A stretch of 6,295 nt of DNA. It comes from Candidatus Latescibacterota bacterium (GTDB lineage Bacteria; Latescibacterota; UBA2968; UBA8231). The stretch is taken from the NCBI GenBank assembly GCA_003529325.1, contig DPVW01000382.1, positions 1 to 6,295 of the forward strand, given 5' to 3'. Below, piece by piece: positions 1 to 5,155 of this stretch (position 1 is the stretch's first letter; each line of letters begins with the position of its first letter). Made by a program: the position numbers and the translations under genes. The notes under the pieces are model-generated. The model was given only the letters and a program-made list of their open reading frames with translations, ran no database searches and was not told where the DNA came from.

Positions 1-11
1 ATCGCCCCCCG

Positions 12-40
12 TTGAAACACGCGCTCGGGAAGCGTAATCT
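12..40 (+). promoter_or_regulatory. Sigma-70-like promoter of the Sel1-repeat gene
   Basis: A -35 element TTGAAA (12-17) and a -10 element TAATCT (35-40) are separated by exactly 17 bases. Both are close to the bacterial consensus (TTGACA and TATAAT). Transcription would begin around base 46-48, only a few bases before the ATG at 49, so the mRNA would be leaderless or nearly so. The same 17-base spacing recurs upstream of two other genes in the window, which strengthens the call. The start point is inferred, not seen. Confidence 0.6.
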
Positions 41-48
41 AGGCGAGT

Positions 49-405
49 ATGCCTCAACGGTGGACAACGTTGTTCGTGGCGGCGGTGCTGGTGGCAGCGA
101 CCGCTGGCGTGGGTGCTGCGCAGCAGGAATATACCGATGAACTGCGAGCGAAGGCTGAACAGGGTGATGCCGAAGCGCAATTCGACCTCGGGTCTATTTA
201 TGAATACGGTATTGGCGGCGTACCTCAGGATCAGGCGGAAGCCGTGCGGTGGTGGCGGATGGCGGCGGAGCAAGGAAATTTGTTGGCTTCTTATGGGCTC
301 GCCTTACAGTATTTCAACGGCAATGGTGTACCGCAAGATGATGTGTTCGCCCATATGTGGGCAAATCGCGTCGTCTCTTTCGCAACGCTCGAACCACACG
401 CATAA
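49..405 (+). CDS. Exported Sel1-repeat (TPR-like) protein, probably C-terminally truncated
   Basis: The 118-residue product starts with a signal peptide: a basic/polar start (MPQRW), a hydrophobic core at about residues 7-22, and a likely cleavage before QQ at 25-26. Two Sel1-like repeats follow, at about residues 35-70 (AEQGDAEAQFDLGSIYEYG...GVPQD) and 71-106 (MAAEQGN...YFNGNGVPQDDVFAHMW). Sel1 repeats form helical hairpins used for protein-protein contacts, often in the periplasm. The partner here is unknown. Members of this family normally run on after the AHMW helix with a conserved Asn/Ala-rich stretch and often more repeats. Here the similarity stops at about residue 105-107, and the last dozen residues (RVVSFATLEPHA) are read from DNA that belongs to a minus-strand gene remnant. 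The gene therefore seems to have lost its 3' end in a rearrangement. The start is supported by the signal peptide and by the promoter just upstream. Whether the shortened protein is functional is unclear. Confidence 0.75.
   Translation: MPQRWTTLFVAAVLVAATAGVGAAQQEYTDELRAKAEQGDAEAQFDLGSIYEYGIGGVPQDQAEAVRWWRMAAEQGNLLASYGLALQYFNGNGVPQDDVFAHMWANRVVSFATLEPHA
360..375. other. Recombination junction: Sel1 gene to glycosyltransferase remnant
   Basis: Plus-strand Sel1 similarity (GVPQDDVFAHMWAN) ends at about 365-370. Minus-strand glycosyltransferase similarity (ALRKRRRD) ends at the same place. The two unrelated reading frames meet tail to tail within a few bases, around CAAATCGCG. No insertion-sequence end or target duplication is visible. 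It may be an illegitimate-recombination or deletion scar, or an assembly join. Confidence 0.45.
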
Positions 406-853
406 ATCGGTCCCAGTCTTTCTCGGCACCTGGGCGGTGGTTCCAGACAATGACCTTGTCCGTCGACCGGTCGATAGAGGCAGCGACATCCGACTGAAGA
501 ATGGGCGGTGGCTGTATGCGGATGATTTTGGTCAGTTTGGTGATAACCGCTTGAGAGAACCATTTGCGCGACTCGGCATAAACCAACGCTCGCTGTGCTT
601 TGGTGTTGATGTAGCACCTGTCCATTTCGAGCAAACCCGATATGTTCTCTCGGAAACTTCCTGGCCACTTGGTGACCACGTCGAAGTCAAACCAGTGGGC
701 GTAACCGAATATTCGAGGACGATGATGCGTCTGTGTTTCCAACGCGACGGACAACGCGTGGGTGATTTCGGGCTGATGAGACCAGACCAAATCGATATCC
801 AGATGCTTACCGAACAGTGTCTTGATGCGTGTGGCTGAAAAGTTGACCCGCAT
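365..853 (-). pseudogene. Glycosyltransferase remnant (internal fragment)
   Basis: The minus strand reads open for about 163 residues of plausible protein, from MRVNFSATRIKTLFGKHLD near 853 down to VVRALRKRRRD near 365. Recognisable stretches are DLVWSHQPEITHAL, a FGYAHWFDFDVV segment, a SGLLEMDRCYINTKAQ segment and IVWNHRPGAEKDW. From memory these resemble a GT-B-type glycosyltransferase family seen in phage, island and marine metagenome sequences, in which the N-H-R-P motif begins the C-terminal nucleotide-sugar-binding half. I cannot name a specific enzyme. The N-terminal part is missing: upstream of about 853 the frame enters GC-rich acylase leader DNA. The C-terminal half is also missing: below 365 the frame runs through the Sel1 gene with unrelated residues. 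With both ends gone it should be inactive. GC is about 52% in a sampled line, unlike the adjacent acylase. The plus-strand frame over the same bases looks like a shadow, with no domain character. Confidence 0.6.
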
Positions 854-883
854 CGATGACGCGTCCCGACTATGTTCGTCGGG

Positions 884-889
884 TATACT
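884..889 (+). promoter_or_regulatory. Candidate -10 box of the acylase gene
   Basis: TATACT matches five of six consensus bases and lies 49 bases before the chosen acylase ATG at 939, a normal leader length. No good -35 exists at 16-18 bases upstream. The nearest TTGACC (843-848) is 35 bases away and lies in the glycosyltransferase remnant. The -35 may have been lost at the nearby junction (about 841-870), or the promoter may be weak or activator-dependent. Confidence 0.35.
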
Positions 890-938
890 GAGCACGCCGG
901 TCGGGCCCCCGCGACACCGTCCGACCCGACGGAAACCG

Positions 939-3410
939 ATGACGCTGACGCACCTGCGGCTGTTGTTCGCGGCGGCGGTACCAGCCGCGCTGGGGGCCTG
1001 CGGCGGGGGTCTCGACACCGCCGAGCGCGCCGGCGATGTGCGGGCCACCATCCGTACCACGTCCCATGGCGTGCCGCACGTCACCGCGGACGACTACCGC
1101 GGGGTCGGGTTCGGCGCCGGTTACGCGTTCGCCCGGGACGCGATCTGCGAGATCGCGGGTCGGTTTGTCACGGTGCGGGCGGAGCGATCGCGATTTTTCC
1201 CGGCGACCGACCTGGTGGACTACGGTCCGTCGCGGACCACCAATCTCGACAGCGACTTCTTCTGGCAACGCCTGCTCGATGCCGAGCTGGTCGAGCACGA
1301 GCTGGCCCTACCGGCGCCGCTCGGCCCCACCGCCGCGACACGCGAGCTGGTGCAGGGCTATGTCCTCGGGTACAACCGGTATCTGAGCGACACCGGCGTC
1401 GACAACCTCCCGGACCCCCGGTGCCGCGGCCGGGAGTGGGTGCGCCCCATCACGGAGCAGGACATCTGGCTGCGCGCCATGCACTGGAACATGTGGCGCA
1501 GCTCGGGCGGCATGGTGACGCAGATCGTCGCCGCCGCGCCACCGCCCGCGAGCGCCACGGCCACCTCGCCACCCGCCCCCGGGGCCAGGCGCGCACGCCG
1601 TGGGGTCTCGGCCCAGCCAGCCGGTCGCTTCCTGGACGCCGACCCGATCGTTCGATTCGCGCAGGGGGTGGACCCCACCCTGGGCGACGGCGCCGGCAGC
1701 AACATGATGGCGATCGGGGCCGACGGGACGGACAACGGGCGCGGGATGCTGTTCGCCAACCCCCACTGGTACTGGAACGGTCCGGAGCGCTGGTATGAGA
1801 TCCAGCTCACCGTGCCCGGCCGGCTGAACGTGACCGGCATTCAGACGATGGGGGTGCCCGTCATCCAGACCGGTTTCACGGACGGCGTGGCCTGGGCCGG
1901 CACCTCGTCGTTCGCCACGCGCTATACACCCTACGAGCTGACACTCGTCCCCGGCGAGTCGACGTCGTATCTCTACGACGGCGCGACACAGCGGATGACG
2001 CCGAACACCGTCACGATACAGGTCCGGCAGCCGGATGGCGCGCTGCAGCCCCGGTCGCACACGTTCTGGGAGACCCGGTTCGGCCCGATGATCCAGAGCG
2101 ATCAGTTCGTCTGGAACGGTGGCACCGGCTACGCGTTCAAGGACGTCGGCGCGACCTTCCGGTGGGTCAGTCAGCAGTTCGAGCTGAACCACGCGCAATC
2201 GGTCGGCGACATCAGCGAGGGCGGCAAGCGGTATATGGCCATCGGCTGGCGGAACCTGCAGGCCGCCGACGCGAACGGCGACGTGTTCTACGGTGACCGG
2301 ACGGCCGTGCCGCACGTCACCGACGAGATGGTCGAGCGGTGCGTCACCGGCGCGCTCGGCCGGCAGCTGCTCTCGCGATCGCTGCTGGTGCTGGACGGTT
2401 CCCGGTCCGCATGCGAATGGGGGACCGACCCGGACGCGCCCGTGCCCGGCATCATGTCGGCCCGGCGTCTGCCCGAACTGCACCGTCGCGACTATGTGTC
2501 CCAGTCCAACGATACCCATTGGCTCAACAACGCGAACGCCCCGCTGGAGGGCTACCCCCTCATCATGGGGGCGGAGCGAACGCAACGCAGCCTGCGCACC
2601 CGCAATGGTCTGCTGAAGATCGAGCGTCGTCTCGCCGGCACCGACGGCCGGCCGGGACGGACCTTCACGCTCGACACGTTCATCGACACCGTGATGGACC
2701 AGCGGGTGCTGAGCGCGGAGCTGTGGAAACCGCAGGTGGTGCGGGTCTGCGAGTCGATGGACCCGGCGACCGGGGTCGCGCCAGCCTGTCCCATCCTGGA
2801 GGCGTTCGACGGCACGGAGACGGTCGAGAGCCGGGGCGCCGTGCTGTGGCGTCGCTTCGTCGAGCGGCTCGGGACGGAGAACTCGCTCTACACGACGCCG
2901 TTCGACCCGGACGATCCGGTCGGCACCCCGTCCGGGCTCGTGACCACGGATTCACGCGTGGAGACGGCGCTGCAGGCGGCGGTGCAAGACCTGGTGGGTT
3001 CGGGGATGCCGCTCGACGCCACCTACCGGACGTATCAATGGACGGACAAGAACGGCGTGCACATCGGCGTGCCTGGCGGCTCGGCGTCGCTCGGGCAATA
3101 CACGATCGTCTCGTCTGACGCGTTCCAGCCGGGTGTGGGCTGGGGCCACGTGGGGGACCGGCGCACCGGCAGCAGCTTCATCATGTGGATGCAGTTCACG
3201 CCGCAGGGACCGGTGGGCCGATCGGTCATGACCTATTCGCAGTCGCCCAACCCCGACTCGCCCTACTACCTGGACCAGACCGTGATGTACCAGGACGGCG
3301 CCCACAAGCCGATGCGCTACACGGAATTCGATATCCTGGCCGACCCCGGTGTGCGCGAGGAGGGGATCGAGTGCGCGATCAGCCCTGTCGATCGATCGCG
3401 CTGCCAGTGA
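939..3410 (+). CDS. Penicillin-amidase-family (PvdQ/AHL-acylase-like) N-terminal-nucleophile acylase, predicted lipoprotein
   Basis: The 823-residue product belongs to the Ntn-hydrolase acylases (penicillin G, cephalosporin, aculeacin and acyl-homoserine-lactone acylases), which cleave the amide bond of N-acylated substrates. An N-terminal lipoprotein signal (hydrophobic residues 8-20, lipobox LGAC with Cys21) predicts membrane anchoring after export. The alpha-chain hallmark HGVPHVTADDY (43-53) and the stretch GYAFARDAICEIA (61-73) resemble PvdQ. A Pro/Ala-rich linker (198-216) followed by RRARR (217-221) lies in the likely spacer peptide. Self-cleavage should occur at GAG|SN, making Ser254 the beta-chain N-terminal nucleophile. 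Counting from Ser254, the His of ANPH falls at beta 23, as in PvdQ. Asn524 of QSND (beta 271) and Arg553 (beta 300) sit near PvdQ's beta Asn269 and Arg297. Total length fits the family. The start at 939 is preferred over the in-frame ATG at 822, because it gives the lipoprotein signal and the upstream codons overlap the minus-strand remnant. A weak GGA (931-933) precedes it. Sampled GC is 65-72%, clearly above the neighbours at 45-52%, suggesting transfer. Substrate is unproven: quorum-signal, lipopeptide or other acyl-amide hydrolysis are all possible. Confidence 0.9.
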   Translation: MTLTHLRLLFAAAVPAALGACGGGLDTAERAGDVRATIRTTSHGVPHVTADDYRGVGFGAGYAFARDAICEIAGRFVTVRAERSRFFPATDLVDYGPSRTTNLDSDFFWQRLLDAELVEHELALPAPLGPTAATRELVQGYVLGYNRYLSDTGVDNLPDPRCRGREWVRPITEQDIWLRAMHWNMWRSSGGMVTQIVAAAPPPASATATSPPAPGARRARRGVSAQPAGRFLDADPIVRFAQGVDPTLGDGAGSNMMAIGADGTDNGRGMLFANPHWYWNGPERWYEIQLTVPGRLNVTGIQTMGVPVIQTGFTDGVAWAGTSSFATRYTPYELTLVPGESTSYLYDGATQRMTPNTVTIQVRQPDGALQPRSHTFWETRFGPMIQSDQFVWNGGTGYAFKDVGATFRWVSQQFELNHAQSVGDISEGGKRYMAIGWRNLQAADANGDVFYGDRTAVPHVTDEMVERCVTGALGRQLLSRSLLVLDGSRSACEWGTDPDAPVPGIMSARRLPELHRRDYVSQSNDTHWLNNANAPLEGYPLIMGAERTQRSLRTRNGLLKIERRLAGTDGRPGRTFTLDTFIDTVMDQRVLSAELWKPQVVRVCESMDPATGVAPACPILEAFDGTETVESRGAVLWRRFVERLGTENSLYTTPFDPDDPVGTPSGLVTTDSRVETALQAAVQDLVGSGMPLDATYRTYQWTDKNGVHIGVPGGSASLGQYTIVSSDAFQPGVGWGHVGDRRTGSSFIMWMQFTPQGPVGRSVMTYSQSPNPDSPYYLDQTVMYQDGAHKPMRYTEFDILADPGVREEGIECAISPVDRSRCQ

Positions 3411-3440
3411 GGCGACGCTCACAATCCCTCGACAAGACCC
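3411..3440. other. Junction between the acylase gene and the methyltransferase remnant
   Basis: The acylase stops at 3408-3410. Recognisable methyltransferase sequence (PVSYIGCDPNARMADAY) already begins at about 3439. The intervening bases show neither a start codon with a Shine-Dalgarno site for the methyltransferase nor a hairpin-plus-T-tract terminator. GC drops sharply here. The methyltransferase 5' part is absent, so the join lies within this stretch. Confidence 0.45.
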
Positions 3441-4023
3441 AGTCAGTTATATCGGTTGTGACCCAAACGCCAGGATGGCAGACGCGTATCAAACACTCGC
3501 GTCGAGGGTGACCAAGAACCTGCGACAGGAGACATCGATTGGTCGACGGAGCGTAAAGGTCTGTCCAGTGCCATTTGAGGACTGGATGAAGACGGCAGCC
3601 TTTCGACGGCTGCGAGGGACGGTCCACGTTGCCATCACCAGCCCTCCGTATGGGACGACCGAAGAATACGACGAAGAGAATGTCGACAATCGTGTCCAAA
3701 GCTGTCACCGATATCCCGAATACGCAGTCTGGAGAGAAAGATTTCTGCGTCGAATGGTGTTCGGCGTTGCGGAGTGTCTCGTTCCCAACGGCGTGTTCAT
3801 TCTGAACGTGTCCAATGTCCGTGGGCGCGCGCCTCGACTGGAAGAGGACACCGCACTGATTTGTCGGGAAGCGGGGTTGGCGGAGGAAGCGACCTTCAAG
3901 CTCGCAATGGCTGTCGCGGTGGGCACCCAGCACCTCGACGCCACGGATGGGCACCAGGTCTTCATTGACGGACGGCGGTATCGCGATGGCTGTGTTCGTG
4001 GTGGCACTGATGTGTACTGTTGA
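3437..4023 (+). pseudogene. DNA methyltransferase remnant (TSPPY, beta-class N4/N6-amino type)
   Basis: The open frame carries methyltransferase character from VSYIGCDPNARMADAYQ (from 3442) through PFEDW (about 3571-3585) to ITSPPYGTTEEYDEE (3634 onward). It continues with a WRERFLRRMVFGVAECLVPNGVFILNVSNV segment read as two adjoining pieces and RAPRLEEDTALICREAGL. TSPPY (3637-3651) is motif IV, the catalytic loop of exocyclic-amino DNA methylases. The GVFILNVS strand and the following helix fit the rest of the Rossmann-like fold. A conventional start, the N-terminal region and a clear S-adenosylmethionine-binding FxGxG motif are missing, because the acylase gene ends immediately upstream. 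At the 3' side, similarity fades after TFKLAMAV (about 3915). A 36-residue tail of no recognisable character follows to the TGA at 4021-4023, without the EPVFVF-like ending I would expect. It probably derives from a restriction-modification or orphan methylase gene and should be inactive. An N-terminal start further upstream is not possible without running into the acylase gene. Confidence 0.6.
3915..4019. other. Unassigned stretch with an imperfect 13-base direct repeat
   Basis: Between the last recognisable methyltransferase residues and the MBL-fold gene promoter, no frame on either strand gives a protein I recognise. TCGCAATGGCTGT (3902-3914) and TCGCGATGGCTGT (3981-3993) match at 12 of 13 bases, 79 bases apart, and flank this stretch. 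It may mark the right edge of the rearranged segment, but it is short enough to be chance. Confidence 0.3.
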
Positions 4024-4048
4024 ACTGGCCGGCGCGCGGAGGTAGGCT
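4020..4048 (+). promoter_or_regulatory. Sigma-70-like promoter of the MBL-fold hydrolase gene
   Basis: TTGAAC (4020-4025) and TAGGCT (4043-4048) are separated by 17 bases. The -10 keeps the key first T, second A and last T of TATAAT. Identical -35 and -10 hexamers at identical spacing precede the acetamidase gene, and the two sites share the octamer GGTAGGCT. Transcription would start near 4055, giving a leader of about 14 bases that includes the weak ribosome site GGGGCGG (4061-4067). The -35 overlaps the stop codon of the methyltransferase remnant. Confidence 0.65.
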
Positions 4049-4068
4049 ACGGGTCTATATGGGGCGGT

Positions 4069-5052
4069 ATGAGCGGACTGACTACTTCGATGTTTCGTTT
4101 CGTAATTTCTAGTCGCATCCTTTTTACTTGCTTGCTTGCAATCTTCAGTCTGGTGGTCATTGCTTTCGGGCAAGGTCAAGGAAATCGGTTTGAAGGCGTT
4201 GAGTTGTCGATTGAGCCAGTTGCTGGCAATGTCCACATGATTCAGCGGCCGGGCGGCGGTGGCAACGTAGGCGTGTCTGTCGGGCCGGATGGCGTACTGT
4301 TGGTCGATTCGCTCTTTGCTCCGCTGTCAGACAAGCTTGTCGACGCTGTTCGACAGGTGACCTCCGGTGAGATCCGTTTTTTGGTCAATACGCATATTCA
4401 TGGTGACCACATAGGCGGCAATGCTCCCCTTGCGGAACAGGGCGTGTTGATTTTTGCGCATGACAACACGCGACTACGTTTCCTAGCTGACAAGACGAGG
4501 ATTCCTAGGCAGGGTGGGCGCTTTGGACCGCCACCGCCCGTAGGGGGACGACCGGTCGTGACCTACAACGATGAGATTAGTTTTCATCTCAACGGTGAAG
4601 ACATTCGAGCCTTCTTGGCGCCTCCTGCGCATACCGATGGGGATACGTTTGTCTACTTTCCAGTATCGGATGTCTTGCATCTTGGGGATGTGTTCAGAAC
4701 TACCAGCTACCCGATCATCGACCTGTATAACGGTGGAACACTGGCGGGCACCATCGACGCGCTGGAACTAGCTCTAGAGATAGCCGGACCAGAGACCAAA
4801 GTGATTCCTGGCCATGGCGTGTCTGTCGTTGGTAGAGACGAAGTTCGAGAGTTCTTGGACATGATCCTCGATGTTCGCGGGAAAGTCCTCGAACTAATCG
4901 AGAAACAGGTAAATCTTGAGGGCGTCCTGCGCGCGCAACCGACCGAGTCTTATGACGCGATCTGGGGTCAGGAAGTCGGTTGGACAGCCGAGGATTTTGT
5001 GCCAATTATTTATTCCGAGTTGGGCGGCTCGGGACGGTTGGCTGACCGCTAG
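4069..5052 (+). CDS. Exported MBL-fold metallo-hydrolase
   Basis: The 327-residue product has an N-terminal signal sequence (Arg10 and Arg16, hydrophobic residues 17-33, likely cleavage around FGQGQ at 33-37). A complete metallo-beta-lactamase fold follows. The metal-ligand set is visible: H109, H111, D113 and H114 in THIHGDH; H188 in APPAHTDGD; D207 in LHLGDVF; and H249 in IPGHG. Aspartate rather than cysteine at the bridging position places it with the glyoxalase-II/lactonase/quinoprotein-relay type of dinuclear hydrolase, not the B1 beta-lactamases, so calling it an antibiotic-resistance gene would be unjustified. GPDGVLLVDS (72-81) is the usual first-strand motif. A Pro/Gly-rich loop (149-160) may shape the active site, and the last 80 residues are a helical tail. 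The start at 4069 has a modest G-rich site (GGGGCGG). The in-frame ATG at 4090 would also leave an intact signal peptide. The gene has its own promoter and is co-directional with the acetamidase gene 103 bases downstream. The substrate cannot be read from the sequence. Confidence 0.9.
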   Translation: MSGLTTSMFRFVISSRILFTCLLAIFSLVVIAFGQGQGNRFEGVELSIEPVAGNVHMIQRPGGGGNVGVSVGPDGVLLVDSLFAPLSDKLVDAVRQVTSGEIRFLVNTHIHGDHIGGNAPLAEQGVLIFAHDNTRLRFLADKTRIPRQGGRFGPPPPVGGRPVVTYNDEISFHLNGEDIRAFLAPPAHTDGDTFVYFPVSDVLHLGDVFRTTSYPIIDLYNGGTLAGTIDALELALEIAGPETKVIPGHGVSVVGRDEVREFLDMILDVRGKVLELIEKQVNLEGVLRAQPTESYDAIWGQEVGWTAEDFVPIIYSELGGSGRLADR

Positions 5053-5059
5053 TCACCAG

Positions 5060-5073
5060 GTTGAACCGCCCGC
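5060..5073 (+). repeat. 14-base promoter-associated repeat, copy 1
   Basis: GTTGAACCGCCCGC contains the -35 hexamer of the acetamidase promoter plus half its spacer. An identical copy lies at 6272-6285 ahead of the next, unseen gene. A partial version (GTTGAACTGGCCGGC) occurs at 4019-4033 before the MBL-fold gene. The match extends beyond what a -35 box needs, which suggests copied promoter segments or an operator embedded in the spacer. Confidence 0.5.
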
Positions 5074-5089
5074 CGCTCTGCGGTAGGCT
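5061..5089 (+). promoter_or_regulatory. Sigma-70-like promoter of the acetamidase-family gene
   Basis: TTGAAC (5061-5066), a 17-base spacer, and TAGGCT (5084-5089) are identical in both hexamers and spacing to the promoter at 4020-4048. The predicted start near 5096 leaves a leader of about 60 bases before the ATG at 5156. The spacer holds a small CCGC-TCT-GCGG inverted repeat (5073-5083), too short to call an operator. Having its own promoter argues that this gene is transcribed separately from the MBL-fold gene. Confidence 0.65.
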
Positions 5090-5155
5090 GGCGGCCTCGA
5101 AGGTCATCGTTGGGGCTAGTCGACAACGGATTAGGCCCCAGACGGAGTTCAATGT

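Noticed and set aside
113..838. Plus-strand 241-codon frame across the Sel1 and glycosyltransferase regions
   Set aside because: It is out of frame with the Sel1 repeats and antisense to the glycosyltransferase-like sequence. The translation shows no domain character.
822..938. N-terminal extension of the acylase from the in-frame ATG at 822
   Set aside because: The 39 extra residues overlap the minus-strand glycosyltransferase remnant, contain a candidate -10 box, and would bury the lipoprotein signal that starts cleanly at 939.
872..1798. Plus-strand 308-codon frame overlapping the acylase start
   Set aside because: The product is almost entirely Arg/Ala/Gly/Pro repeats typical of an out-of-frame reading of GC-rich DNA.
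1308..2585. Long minus-strand open frame (425 codons) opposite the acylase
   Set aside because: It is a shadow caused by high GC in the acylase gene. The translation is low-complexity Arg/Gly/Val/Pro-rich without motifs, while the plus strand has a full catalytic domain.
365..4019. Complete restriction-modification or defence island around the methyltransferase
   Set aside because: The methyltransferase is missing its N-terminal region and proper C-terminus, and no endonuclease, specificity subunit or defence gene is present.
3379..4236. Minus-strand 285-codon frame opposite the methyltransferase remnant
   Set aside because: The plus strand has the TSPPY motif and surrounding fold signals. 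The minus reading has no recognisable motif and runs into the 5' end of the MBL-fold gene.
4069..5052. True beta-lactamase (antibiotic resistance) assignment for the MBL-fold gene
   Set aside because: The bridging position is Asp207, as in glyoxalase-II-like hydrolases, and no subclass-specific lactamase signature is visible.
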